Source: Phoronis australis (taxonomy: Eukaryota > Phoronida > Phoronidae). Taken from it: a DNA stretch of 42,585 bases. Every line of letters starts with the position of its first letter. Positions within the stretch are counted from its first letter, which is position 1. The position numbers and the translations under genes are program-made. The DNA is taken from the NCBI GenBank assembly GCA_002633005.1, contig NMRA01000529.1:250001-292585 (forward strand), given 5' to 3'. The notes under the pieces are model-generated. The model saw only the letters and a program-made list of their open reading frames with translations. It made no database searches and was not told the origin of the DNA. Positions 1 through 13,028 of this stretch are shown one piece after another.

Positions 1-2203
1 TTAGAAAAACTTCAGTTTTCATCAAAATTATTTTTGAAGTAAGGAAAAATTATATTTATTTATGATCACTTTTATCTCGGCCTTCTCTTTCTGGTCCTCT
101 TGCAATGCGCGTACACTTGTCTTTTCTTTTTTGTATCATGTATCTAAAGTGACTTATAAGACCCGTGGAGGGCTGGGTGTTCCTAGTCTTTGTAACGTAT
201 TCATAGTTTAAATTCATTTGAACACATGTCACTATAATAAAAAATTACTTACTTACTCACATAAACTCAGATATGACAAATTATTTTTAATATGACCAAA
301 AATGAGCCGTTATTTTAGTTACGTCTTTAAATTAATTGCATGAAAAATCCCAACAATTTTTACATAAATATTGAGAATTCAACATAGCCTTGATTGTCAA
401 TTTGTATCATTGCCAAAATTGATTTAGTAATTTATTTCAAACAGTACAATAAAAGACAACCAGCGTTTTCATAAGCCCGTAAATACACTGTAAATTCAGG
501 GAACTTAGTTGGATCAGTTATTTGGGACTTTTTCGTGCAACCAGGCAATAGAGTCCTCCTATGCGTATTATCCATTTTAACATTTAGGGATAGCACCGGT
601 ATCGCGAGTTATTTAAAATGACGTTATGCCCATGCATTTTATCAAAAACAAGTTTAGATTCGGGGTACTTAACGTTATGAAGTTGACATTAAATTGTTCG
701 TCAATCAAAATGCAGTTAAGTGAGTCAGTGTAGGTAACGTGTATGACTGTGTAACCAGACGCTTCACGATTTCTGGCTCAGGCTATAAAGACGACTAATT
801 TTCAGGCGTTAATGAGCACAGACATCACAATATCTTACTAAGTAAAAATTCAAGTCCAATTAGTGACTAACCAAAACTGTTTCCTAATAAATCTATGGAG
901 ACTTTTTCAGAAGACTTATGCTCGCAGTGGTGGATCTAGAATACCATAATAGGGGCCCAACATTCGAAGAATGTTGTCTTGGATAATTTGACAAAGCCTG
1001 ATTGTGTTTGCAGCAGAGGCCCGAAAGTTGCGGGGGCCGGTTTTTGTGACCCTCNCCCCCCCCCCGGTTCGTCTATTGCGTGCTTCAGTTACTTCCTTGT
1101 TGTACATGTAAACATACTCATGTACCTGAAATTCCAATAAGAATTGAAAGACGTGCGACGCCGTTTACAATAACATTGCATTGTACATGTACGTATTGTA
1201 CATGTATTTGCACAACCAACGGCCATTTGAGGTTGACCTCATATTATTTTAGAACAAATCCAATAGATTCGCTGGTACATGTATCTGCCGTACACTCCCA
1301 TTAGATTAAAAACGACTGGCTTCAATTCATTTTGGGGTAGTTTTTTATCCTATATTAAGTGTTCACCCAAGTTGCCGAAACAGCCGGGCTGTTGCAATCA
1401 AGGATAATACTCAGATGTGTTCGTGTAATAGCCACAACTTGAATAAATCACGATACTGAAGTTCACCACTTTGCCTTTGATTTTGTTTTAGATACACTGT
1501 AATTGACACCTCGCTTTCGAGCGTCAAGTACATGTACACAGTTTAGAGTGCTCATATTTGGTGTTGCTGATTCATATCGTATTCGATCACGTACGCCCAA
1601 ACGTGACACAATCCAAGCTTAAACTTTTGTGTTAAAATTCTGTTAAAATAATTCAAATCATGTAAACAGAAAAGTCAGCAAAGCGTTTAACTGTGAACCT
1701 GATGGGTGCCTTTGAACTCGCATACACATTTATTATTGCTACACAACTCGTTTGATTCTATTTGGTCAGGTCAGACTGCGACTACGGTTCAAATATTGCT
1801 TTTGACTGCCGATGAATGAGTGAAGTACAGTAATTTCACCGGTTTCTATTCAAAGTAGTTTTCAATAATCAAGATTGCTTTATTCGATCTAGTTCCTTGT
1901 TGATTCAGGTATTGGAACTGAATAATACCTTCAGAATGTGTTCCCCTGGTCTTGTTTAAACACGTCTCACCCTGTTTTAACGGACACGTGTCTGTCGATA
2001 TACATGTAAAATTTTAATTTTTAAATGTTAAAACAGTTAAAAATGACACGAACATTCATTCTCAATCGTGACATATGGTGAAGCCCGTTTTCAGCTCACC
2101 CCAGAGGATGTCCGAAGTCATGGATCAACGTCAAGAGTGAGACCTTCAAACTAAAAGAAAAATATGTCTAATGTGCGTGCTGTGTCTTATGACCGGCTAC
2201 AGT
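1..2203. other. No gene recognised
   Basis: AT-rich sequence. TTACTTACTTAC near 245 after AATAAA-like words could be the 3' tail of a non-LTR retrotransposon. A C-run with an ambiguous base lies at 1051-1065. TACATGTA words cluster at 1100-1300. Confidence 0.5.
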
Positions 2204-2207
2204 TTAA

Positions 2208-5200
2208 GAATGATTCCATATAAAAACCATATGAAAATGAAAAATCACTATATACTCAAAAATTCATACAGAGCTAATACTTTGTGCATGTGTTGGGATG
2301 CTGGCCCAAAGTATACTGCTGCAATATTTGCACTCAATGACCTTTGGTTACCGAGATATGACCTATTTGGCTATAAAGGCATATTTTGCACTTTTTCATG
2401 TCAGTAAAACTGCATTTTTTGAACGGCAAAAAATCAAGACTTGGAAAACTGGTGACAAAATTTGACATTGATGGTCATAAAGACTCATGTAAGGTTAGTA
2501 AGAAAATGAAATTTGCAACTCATAGGTACAATTAAATTTCCAGCAGGGGAGAAAACTCCGAGACCACTTTTCAGGTCAGTCACTAGTGGCAAGATGTTGC
2601 TTAATTTGCCTGCTATATCGGAATATATTTGAAGTTGAAATTCTCTGTGTAGACACTTCTAAGGTTGAACTTTGATAATTGCTTTTAAAAAAACTTGTCT
2701 CTTATATATTTAGAGATAAACGTGGCCCTCGAATTTGGGCATTTTTGTGATGTGGCCTTACTCTGACTGACAAGAGAATTGAGGCTACTCTTTTAGTTTA
2801 GAGATATCACCTAAAATATATGATCTAATATCAACAATGCGATATCACAAAAAAACTTTAAATTTCACTTTTGAGACCCCAATTTTCTAAAACACACCAT
2901 GCTTTGTTTAACTTTACCAATAGCACTTTAGGGTTCGAGATTACATGCACTTCCTGTCACTGCAAAGAGTATGGAGGAATTTCCTTCTTGTACATTTGGT
3001 TAATTTTCGTTACATTGGTGTAATCGCGGAGGAAATGTGGCCTTCATTAGCTGTGTTAAAGACGCCAGAAGTCATCTGAAGTCGTGCAAAGTGCCACAGA
3101 AGTTTGAAAGTATATCGGAATTACAGCTGATTCTTGCCAGAGCTGGAGATAGGAGGCTGGACTGGCAAACCAATGGAAATGCGCTGTGATATATTTACAC
3201 ATCGACAAGAGTTTGGACTTGGCTTTAGACAAAAATTGACGTGCTGTTATCCAGAACACACAGCATCTTGTCAGAGGGATAAACCAGGAACAAGCAAAAC
3301 AGGATCTGACGTCATTCTGCACCTCACACCAAGTTTTGGTTGTAATGGATTTTGCAATGATGAATGTTCAAACCCATCAGTTTCCGTGAGGCACAACCCG
3401 ACTGGTTTGGAAAAAGGATCTCATGGCATGTGGCGGCTTGTATCCCAAAGAAAGGTGAAAGCCACCAGGTAAAAATAAATCCTCAATTAGTATTCAAGGT
3501 GTTACAAAGTAATTCTCAGATGTGCTCAATATTAAACAGAAAGCCAGTGATGAACAATGTTGTTGCCTTTACCTCTTTTTAGTATATTGATTTACTGTAA
3601 CAGTACAAGATACAGGGAATTTGCACTTAATATCTAGTCTTCATCTTGCCATTTCCCAACAAAAGCTTGACAGTGATGCATTCTTTGTCTCTTAGTAGAT
3701 TTTGCTCACAAACCTTCATTTTAACTGAAGCCGGCATTTTGTACTCATGGATGATTTTCATATCTTTGTGAAGGGGAAATTTCCCCCTCCCTAGAAATGT
3801 TTTGAAGGAGCTACTGATATAATAACGTGTTGAGACGAACCATGTTTGAAGTTGAGTGGTGTGATTGTGGTTTAGGTGGTAATAAGATGTAATAAGGTAG
3901 TTCTTTAAACAAGCTGACCTATTTGAGTTACATAATTGTTGTATTTCAGGTACATACTTACATCCATACTTTAGATGCCTGCAAACAAGACTTTTTCATT
4001 GTTTGCTGTTTAACGCTAGATGTGCTAAGGCAGGTGAAACCTAGGGATCCACAAATAACGGAAGCTCCGACAATGCCACTTGTTACCATTCAGCCGCCCT
4101 TCTGTCTCATGTGTTCTACATATCTGGTAACACCGGCATCTCCATTCTGCGCTATGACTTCAGTGAAAGTCAGAAGGGAAAAAACATCTGTGACAGGAAA
4201 ATCACACCCTTGAAGTACCATGCCAAGTACTTCGTCAATGAAGGCAACAAAATGCAGTCGACCTGAATGCGCTAGAGTCTAGAGGAGGTGTCAAAGGCTG
4301 CTATGTGTCGTCCTGTAGTGTGAATGCCCCAAAGGTCCTTCGCAAGCACAGTATCCCAGGGATAAGTTTGCTAACAAACTTTGAGTATTCCGCCGATGGC
4401 ATTCGAGCATGGAAGGCCTATGGAGTAGGGGAGTTAAAACTTGTCACCAACAAATCATGTATACTGTTGCCTCTGAAAAGTCTTGACCTTGCAACACTCG
4501 AGTGTTTTACGACTCCAAGGGTTGAGTCGGGCTGGTATCCCGTGAACGTCATACGAAGTTCACATGCACACACTATGGGTGCTCGAAATATTTTCCTACA
4601 GGTGCTGAGCTAAATGAGCACTTGGATGTTGGTGCTCATTCATCATCTCTCCAGAACGAGACTCAGTTCGACCACATTTCAAGACAATCTGATATGTTAT
4701 CTACTACCACAGCTGTAACATCACCTGAGTTGTCTGCCGTTTACGTTGTTGATCAAGTCGCCGCAGGATTGGGCCCTGAAAAGTATTAGAAAAGCGGTCC
4801 GCTTCTCTGAGAAGGTAAAGACTTAACCCAGTGATATATTTCCTGAAGGTGAACAGTCAGGCAGAAAACAACAGCCAGCTGAGGTTGTAAAGATGATGCG
4901 AGAAGCCAGGAATAAGCAAGGAAAATTTTTCTCCTCTGAAGAGTGGCTGTCGGAGCAGCAGATTGCTGGATTTTTCTCCCGTATGGTTGCCGCGTCTCGA
5001 ATCCGAAATATTCAGAATATTGAAATGCTGATGTTGCTGCTGCCCACGAGTTTGCCTCAAAGAATGACTTGGAGCTTGAAGTCATGAATGAGTTATCATC
5101 GTAAACTGTAGGAAATTATGAACATGTTTTAGTTGTTGTCTATTCTTATGATATTGTTGTGGTCATCATTATCGTAGCTAGGGGACTGGGGTCCACCCTG

Positions 5201-6935
5201 GGCGAAATTGGGAAACATGGAAGTTGACGCAAATTCGGGGCTTCCATGGGGGAGAGATTTGAGTGGTGGCCGTTTGGGAAAAATAATCCAAGCCACTGAT
5301 GGTCAACATTGAAATCTTCTGCCACTTTTTACTTGTTTTTTTGTTTTATGTTCAGTTTGAGACTCGTAAAGCATACTTTTTACATGATTGATTCTATTGA
5401 AACTACTGAGATTTTTGTAGGAGTGATTATCTAGTTTTGAGAAACGTCTATCTTAGACATGTGTACTGAGCAAAATAAAAAGACTTTGTGTTTCAGTAGC
5501 TCTTGTTTTCTTCAAGAAAAATGCAGTTTTTTGAAGTGTTGTGTAGAAATGCATCATACACTAAACCTAGCATACCTTCAAGAAACTGTGGTTTTGAGTC
5601 GGCTGCATGAACGAAATTTACATATTGTGAAACTTTTAGCTGGTAAGTCGCAACAACACCCAATTGCTTAAATACTGGTTTGGAAAACCGGCACCATGGA
5701 TATCACTGAAGGTATTATGTTTTTAATCGTAAATATCCGTACCTGTTATTTTTCTGAAATTGCAAATGCCATTGGCGCACTGCTACCATGCTCGACCGCT
5801 TTTGTGTAGTACAAGAAGCATTGCGTGACACTTTTTATGTCCAATAACACGACACTTCTACTCGTATCCACCGTCCTCTTTTCACTTGTGATCTCGAAGA
5901 TCTTTATTAGTTTTAGTATGAACTTTGCTAATTGTTTGAGAGGACTTTTTCAAGCGAATATACAGGGATTTGTTCAGGAGGTCTGAAAATGGACCAGCAT
6001 GCACTGCAGGCAGTGCTTGGGATTCTTAGTAAATTACGGTGTTTGAAAACTGACCAAGCAATGGGTAATGGGCACTCTTAATAAGAATAAAACCTGCTTC
6101 TCTGAAGTACGAGGTGGTGATGGGTTTGTATTATTAACTCACAAGTACATTAAACTTGATTTTTTTGATTTCTGTAATCATATAACAAATTTTTAGTTTT
6201 GCACCAAAAAACTGAAAATCCGCGAAGAAAAAATCTCCCATACAGCTTCCCATGATCTCCTTCGTCACTGATGTAGCAAAACGAATGATATATTTTGTTC
6301 TATTTGGCATCTTGGTCGATAGATAATTGCACAATCGAGTAGCGCCTCCTAGAGTCTTTTAATCAAACTGACAGTCACAGACTGGCAGAAATGTGTGTAA
6401 GTGAGTTATGTAAAAAACTGACTGCACAAAAACTATGAAAGAGACAAGATTTTTTATTCTTGTGTTGGGCTGAACAAAGACAGCAGTAACAGATGGAAGT
6501 TAACTCAAGTTCCAAAAAAATCCGATATAGATTTTGGAGAGTGATAAAAACGCGTAAAAATGGCCTTAATAATAAGTAGTGAAAACGATATTTTTGTAGG
6601 CTAAAATGGGAGGACATAAAAAATCACTAAATCCATCCGAACTAGTTTTTCTTGTACGTTATTCTTTCTTCTTTCTGCTATATAGTTATTTTTTCAATAG
6701 CGTGAAGCGATGATGTGCTGTTGCTGACAAAAAGTCACCTACTTCCAAGTACTATTATTTGCTATTTTTCAGAAAACGTACAAAGTGGTCGTAAAAAGGG
6801 TTAAAAAAACTCGGAAACTCTTAAAAATTCAGGCTCGGGTTTCTTTTGACAAGGCCAGCTGATGTGCTAAGTTTCAAAAAAAATTGGTGATTTTGCATAT
6901 ATAGCCCACCATCTGGTTTTTATATGGAATTGCTC
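2208..6935 (+). mobile_element. DNA transposon 1 (TTAA target site, decayed DDE transposase)
   Basis: The element is flanked by TTAA at 2204-2207 and 6936-6939. Its ends are inverted: the left reads GAATGATTCCATATAAAAAC and the right, on the minus strand, reads GAGCAATTCCATATAAAAAC; both continue CCA. Subterminal similarity continues imperfectly for about 60 bp more. It is 4728 bp long and holds the transposase relic at 3130-5090 on the plus strand. TTAA duplication is the hallmark of the piggyBac and Kolobok groups. The coding relic does not look like piggyBac, so I place it as TTAA-class, family open. Confidence 0.8.
3130..5090 (+). pseudogene. Broken DDE/RNase H-like transposase gene of element 1
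   Basis: A chain of frames belongs to one protein, interrupted by shifts and stops. The segment near 3180-3300 has HRQEFGLGFRQKLTCCYPEH, a Cys/His N-terminal module. Near 3390-3468 it reads QPDWFGK.ISWHV, with a donor CAG|GTAAAA at 3469. An acceptor at 3949 resumes in phase with HTYIHTLDACKQD. Near 4065-4260 it has SDNATCYH, RYDFSESQKGKNICDRKI and HAKYFVNEGNK, then a stop and frame change. From 4270 it reads GGVKGCYVSSCSVNA and GIRAWKAYGVG. Near 4600 there is a degenerate zinc-finger-like ELNEHLDVGAHS, and near 4930 FFSSEEWLSEQQIAGFFSRM. The DW, SDN and CD positions are the candidate catalytic acids. I know similar predicted proteins to be common in marine invertebrates but cannot give the family name. 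Confidence 0.65.
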
Positions 6936-6939
6936 TTAA

Positions 6940-9900
6940 AGGGTACAGTAGGTGTCACAATGTATCATTTAGCTCAGGGTTCAATGTGGGTGAAGCTGAA
7001 TAAACGACAAGGCTGAAACAGGCTCTTTTTGTTAAAAAATACTTGTCCAATTGAAACGAATAATTACGGTTCTGAATCTCAGCGAGACAAATTCAAAGCG
7101 AAAACTAACGTTTTCCATAAACACAATTATATCTTGAAATCAAATCGATGTTGGAATGCCGTGCAGTTACCGACGAATAAAAATATATAATAGTACAACT
7201 AGTAAAACTAAAACGACGTCCGTTGGTACTAAAATATTAAAATATCCCCAAGTTCCGAGCGATGCGCTCTTTGTCAAGGGTGTGCTACAGACTGCTGAGT
7301 ACATGTGGATGGATCTAAAATAAAATGGCACAGGAGACCATAGTGACATACAATAGACAACGGGAACAATATGAACACTATAGGACCCACAACTACCTGT
7401 ATTAGTGCGTAGGCCTACGTATGAGAGAAAGAGGGAGAGAGAGAGAGGGAGAGAGGGNNNNNNNNNNNNNNNNNNNNNNNNNNNNNNNNNNNNNNNNNNN
7501 NNNNNNNNNNNNNNNNNNNNNNNNNNNNNNNNNNNNNNNNNNNNNNNNNNNNNNNNNNNNNNNNNNNNNNNNNNNNNNNNNNNNNNNNNNNNNNNNNNNN
7601 NNNNNNNNNNNNNNNNNNNNNNNNNNNNNNNNNNNNNNNNNNNNNNNNNNNNNNNNNNNNNNNNNNNNNNNNNNNNNNNNNNNNNNNNNNNNNNNNNNNN
7701 NNNNNNNNNNNNNNNNNNNNNNNNNNNNNNNNNNNNAAAAAAAGGAGGGGGGAGAGTATTTTGGAATGATAAAATATCCTTACATTGCTATCAAATTATG
7801 CATTTGTGACCACCTATTTGTAAATTTTTCCATTTGTAAATTTTTTGAATAAATATTTTTTTCACTGGAGTAATAACTGTTAATTTCTTTTGTTAATACA
7901 ACTAAATTTGGAGGTTTACCCTTGAGACGTTGCTTATATAAATGGAACTTGCTGAGACACAAGATTAAATTTTGAATTGGCTGGCTTCTACATCTGTTTC
8001 CAAAGAAAACTGTAAGCACCATGTTACCTTTACGGAATTCTGCCATTGTTCTGCGGACGATAAAATATAAAACGTACATTTCGGATTTCTATTTTGCACT
8101 ACTTTATGATTCACCCATCTAATATCAAAAAACTTTGTACCCAGTATCCTAAACCAGTCGGATCGGAACACGTTCCAGTTTTTGTGAGACCTAGAACTTT
8201 GCTTGCTCTCGTGCTGAATTTGAATTTCCATCCTTTACTTGATTTCCAAGAAATGCTACATGTGTAAGCTTTCGTGTTTTCCAACTCTAAAGAACTGTAA
8301 CACTCTTCCAGGGAAAACTGGACATCTGTTTGGTTAAGCACTTTTCTCCAGAGGTAAAGCGACTCCTATGAAACAGCTATGGTATATGCCTGAGCATTTC
8401 GTTTAAAACGCTCCTACGGCAATAGACTTTTGCATTTTTTGAAGTTTTAGACCGTGTATAATATTTTTGTGACTCAAAGTCTAACCAAACTAGTTTAATT
8501 ATTTTGGGAAATTGTTGAAGAATTTTTGAAATTTAAAGAAAGTATGTGATGTCATCAGTGGAATACGTAGATCAGTTGGCAGCATATGCACTGTATACAT
8601 TTTTTAAGTAACTAAGACTTAGAGAGCGAGCTTAAGGAATTTTATGAAAACAGATAAGGAGATGGAAGCAAAAACGAAACTCGGACCACAGGTGAAGCAG
8701 GCAATGAGTTAGACCCTGACAAACCTCGTATTGGCAGACTTTGCGTGTTTGAGGCCGTGTGAAATCCACCGTCAATGGCGAATGAAGCTGAGTGGAAGCC
8801 TACAACAGTTTACGGAGAGTCCTTTTACTGAATCACAATTTAATATTCTAACCACTTACTTGTCCAGTAACATGCGTGTTGAATTGTAAATATATCCGAA
8901 CTTTTTTCCATGACTCTCTTCAATTGTAAACAGCGTACACTGATTTCATTTCTACAAATACCGAGTTTATTTGGCAGGAACGTTGTTCATATCTAATTGT
9001 AGTGATGCTAACTGGATTTTCTTTCTGGTAAATAATAATAGTTTCTGACTTGCCTGTTCAAAAAATCACGCAAGCTTTGTACCGTTGTCACTTTTCGATT
9101 ATTTCGGTCCAGTGTCCGACTCCAGACTCTGCTGGCTGCTGTGGTGAACTACAGTGTTATTGGCGGGGCATCTACATCCCATTTTTACTACTGAGAATTG
9201 GTGGATATGTAGATGGCATGCATACCCACGACATTTTGAACAAGGAGAACTAGTAGAAACTTACTGATCATAGTCATTAACTCAGTACAATTTGATGCTG
9301 ATTGACAAATACAACATGTGCCTGACAACTACGTTCCCAGCAGTGGTACAGCACACTACATTTTCTCTTCATCAAATGCACTTGCACGTTGGAGAAACCT
9401 TCTGTGACGGACCGAAGCACAATTTTTGAAAACGGGATGAGCACAGCGTTCCCCCTGAACACTGGAGATTGCTTTCTCCACGGTGTACTGCCTTACCCAT
9501 GTCCAAGTCACGAATTTGACCTGTTTCTGGGCGATCTTAGGGTCTTTAGAAACTAAAGAAAAAGAGTTTGCCCAATATTTTCACTGCATCCTTCCAATCT
9601 GCAAGTTTTCATACTGTTCAGTCGAACTCAGTTTTCGAGACGTCTACAAGCGGCTGGTATAGAATACACTGTAACAACAAGATGGAGATCGGATCCACGG
9701 ATGACGTCACACAACATTGATGTTTTTCGATTTTTGTGTTTATTTCAGATCTAGACTGTGATGCGCTATCTTCCTGACTGGATTCAGCAATTGTGAAGAG
9801 GAAGCGTAGACGAAATTTCAATCTAAGTTTTAAGTCACTTTAATAGACCCAAGATAACCTGCTGAATATATTGTTTTGTTGCATCAATTCTCAAAATCTC

Positions 9901-10349
9901 CCTAACGATCGCCAAAGTATTAGTTTCTCTCCTTAAATATGGTATACATTTACGTGCATACTGTGGTGTGGCTGTTTCCAGCCATATCCCATGATAACCA
10001 TTCATCAATTGAATGACATTCAATTAGAAACTGAAGTGTCATATATTACCAGATGCTATGTTTGGAACCTTGTGGCATGTTGAGTGTTCTTTATACTGCT
10101 TCAATTTTTGGGGAAAGTTTGATGATCGAACGGGCCACCACGTCTAGTCGCGACAAAGGGTACCGTCAGTGCAGTCTGGGGAGTGCAATACGGAAAACAG
10201 TTCTACACTCCTGTGATTGTATTTATTAGTTCATTGTTTGCTGCAATGATTATTTTTATCTCAACCATATTGAAATTGTTTACAGGAAGATAAGAAAGAC
10301 AAATCCAAATGCATTACATTTTATTAAAAGCATGTTCTCCTTTTGCAGA
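6940..10349. other. No gene recognised (apart from the gap)
   Basis: AT-rich sequence with short chance frames on both strands and no splice-consistent coding chain or known motif found. Confidence 0.5.
7458..7736. other. Assembly gap (279 N)
   Basis: A run of N preceded by a (GA)n-type purine tract (about 7421-7457) and followed by AAAAAAAGGAGGGGGGAG. The missing sequence is probably a long GA/GGA simple repeat. The true size of the gap is unknown. Confidence 0.95.
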
Positions 10350-11048
10350 TATCATGCTGACAAGGAAAAACCTGACCTCTCCCCAAAGCCTAGTGTAACA
10401 AGAAGTTACATGTGTATCTTGGAGAATTACAATGATTTGTCAGAGAGTGTTGTTCGGAATGAACACGCAGTTTATGTTCATTACCAGTGACAAGACTCTC
10501 CGGTTGATGCATTAAATCGCTTCAACGAAACAGAAAGCCATAATAATAGCCAGTAGTGTCATTAAGTTCAAAGAGGTTTGCCATGAAGTGTTCACATTGT
10601 ATACAACGATTGTACCACAAGCGCCTGTCGCAGAGACTGGAAGTGAACCTTCTCGTAGTCCATCGAATGCAATCCCGTGCACACCCACAGAATCTAAACG
10701 TCAGCCTACCCCTGGTCCATCTTCTGCAAAGCCATTTATACCACGGAACATTCCTACGCCTAGGAAAGTAAAGCTTAAAAAGCACCTACAGTAACTGTCC
10801 AAGCCCAAGTTAACGGGTAAAAAAGAAATAACAAAGTCGCGTCAGAAACTTAAAAACAGACCTAAGCATTCAAAAGTTTCGCAAATAAAACATCTGACTC
10901 GATGCAGATTAAACGCAAAAACGTAACTATCACTAAGAAGAACGCCCTTAAAACACTGCTTAGACAGACTACGAATGGTCAACTCCAGAAGGAATTGACA
11001 CTACTAAGAGGGAGACATAAGAAACTCAAGAGGTATACATCTTCTTAG
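10350..11048 (+). pseudogene. Relic of a basic/coiled-coil gene, possibly THAP-transposase-like
   Basis: After an acceptor-like CTTTTGCAG (10349) the reading is YHADKEKPDLSPKPSVTRSY. Further on is a Pro/Ser/Thr-rich linker (CTPTESKRQPTPGPSSAKPF), then IPTPRKVKLKKHL and basic helical stretches (SRQKLKNRPKHSKVSQIKHL; LQKELTLLRGRHKKLKR). Frames change and stops intervene. A disordered linker followed by a basic coiled coil is typical of the middle of THAP proteins, but no THAP domain was seen upstream. Confidence 0.35.
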
Positions 11049-11434
11049 TGTTTGGTTACTATGCTCTATTAAACTAAAATTGAATTTTAATTCCACAGCC
11101 TTTCGTACGAATTTGATGTAATAATAGACTTATTTCTTGTAATCTGTTGGGACAATAAAGCCTCATAATGCAATACTACCTGTAATTACCAACACAGTAC
11201 TGACTGCATAGCATCAAAAATCTTAAACAGTTGGCCATTACAGGACCATTGATATTCATAGCATCACATCAACGTATATTTTTATTTGGTTTTTTAACAC
11301 AGGTATGAAGTTGCCCTGCAAATACCATTTGTATTAGCTACGGGTTTTTATAAATTTCATTTAATAAATAAGAATTTCATAACAAATAAATATGCATACC
11401 TAAAGTGTATATACATATATATATATATAATAAG

Positions 11435-11484
<50 letters not shown>

Positions 11485-12774
11485 AATCTACAGTCCACAT
11501 TAGGGAGACAGCATTATTTTTCATGATTAGGGGGCCAAATGAATATTTCTCATTATTGCAAATTTTTGTTCAAAAACCTGCATATATATGAGACCAGGAG
11601 TACAGGCATGAAGTTGCTTGAAATGTATAATTTTGCAGTCCCCTATTTGTTTTTATAATACATACAGATCATTATATTAGGGGGCCCAAAATTATATATA
11701 TATATATATATATCTATAAATCCGCCATCAGTGAGACCATCACCAATTTCCACTTTTCTTGCATGTCACTGTGTATTTATATAAACGAAGAAGTCATTCA
11801 GTGTTTTAATGTTACATATTTCTTTTTAGATCTAAAAAGAGTTATATTTCACTTAAGCTCTATCTTCTGTGATATATATTTGAAATCGATGATTTCCACA
11901 TGAACTGTTTGGACAGCTCGGTGGGGAGTCCATCCATATAACAAGCGATACATTCAAATGCACAAGTGTAGAAACTGACACCCGGTTGTTTAAAATTAAG
12001 TTCATTGATGATTAAGCAATGGGCGAAAAATTTGCCAAACGAATTGTGGTCATTTGGACTCACCCGAGCTATAATGTGCACATTAGGAGTGCCAGGTTTG
12101 AATGGCAAGCCAAACTAATCTTTTAAAATTGTTTGTATAAATTCATATTCCATCAAAGAGTATTACTATATGATGCTAAAAAATATGACCATTTACTATT
12201 TGTCCGTCAGGATAGTTAATACAAGCAAAAGTAGTTTGGACCTGCAAGTGTGAGGGCATAACATATTTTATCATAATGATTAGGCACGTGTCAAATAAGT
12301 GTTTTGTGTTTAAATTGCTTGGAGAAACATGATTTCTCCGCAGTATAACTGGATCTCTAGCAAAAATTTCCATTTATGAAAAAGGACTTTCGAAATGGTG
12401 TCATTGCGTTCTGTGCAAGGAACTGTTGAACAATTTCAACGTCAAATTTTGCAACCTTGACCATACTTTCATTGCGCGTGCACTCTCAATTCATCTCTGC
12501 TTAAATGTATCAGAGTTTGAACCACATTAGATTAGCTATAGTAAACACTAATCCACAAGATGGCATTAGTTTAGCCTAGGAACTGAGTCATTGATGAATA
12601 CGTATCCCGGCCTTGGTCAAGTACATGTAGGTTGCTGTAAACTGTTGAGGATAGTCAAGAACTAAGTAATTTGTGGGTCCTCCTATAGGTCCAACTATCT
12701 TGCAAAGTCTTTGCAAAGAACTGTTCATCCCGACTTGACAACCTAATTAGTGACCCCTGATTCATGCCCCACCA
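11049..12774. other. Downstream region of GPCR gene, no gene recognised
   Basis: Very AT-rich, with simple repeats at 11.4 and 11.7 kb. On the minus strand it holds the 3' flank of the receptor gene. No clear polyadenylation site was assigned. Confidence 0.4.
11408..11481 (+). repeat. (TA)n / (CA)n microsatellite
   Basis: A TA run (about 11411-11430) is followed by interrupted CACACA repeats to about 11480. A second TA run lies at about 11693-11714. Confidence 0.9.
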
Positions 12775-13028
12775 TCATACAGTATCTTCCACTGTCGAAC
12801 TATACACGTAAGAGGATGTGGTCTCCGAAAATAGTGCTCGTTGAGTTCCACCCGCCTGCTGTTTCTTTCTGCAAAATAGGCCCCGCCAGGCACTGCGCAC
12901 TTGTTTCTCACGTACGTTAAAGAATATGAATATAAAGAAGACTTGCAGTGAATTACATATGCAGAAGACGTACTGGAATGCAAGACGAGCTCCGTTAATG
13001 GCAAGAAATCCAAACACCCAAGTGAGTC
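12775..13028 (-). CDS. Adhesion GPCR last exon: TM6, TM7, cytoplasmic tail
   Basis: The acceptor is TTTTTCTCGTTCCAG|GAC, entered in phase 1. The exon encodes GLTWVFGFLAINGARLAF, then TM7 (CICNSLQVFFIFIFF), the NVREKQVRSAWRGLF helix-8 segment and a tail of roughly 40 residues ending SSTVEDTV before TGA at 12775. The tail is short for this class. I saw no clear polyadenylation site close downstream. Confidence 0.9.

Noticed and set aside
7405-7852. Long plus-strand open frames across the N run
   Set aside because: They are open only because N codons are not stops; the flanks are simple repeat.
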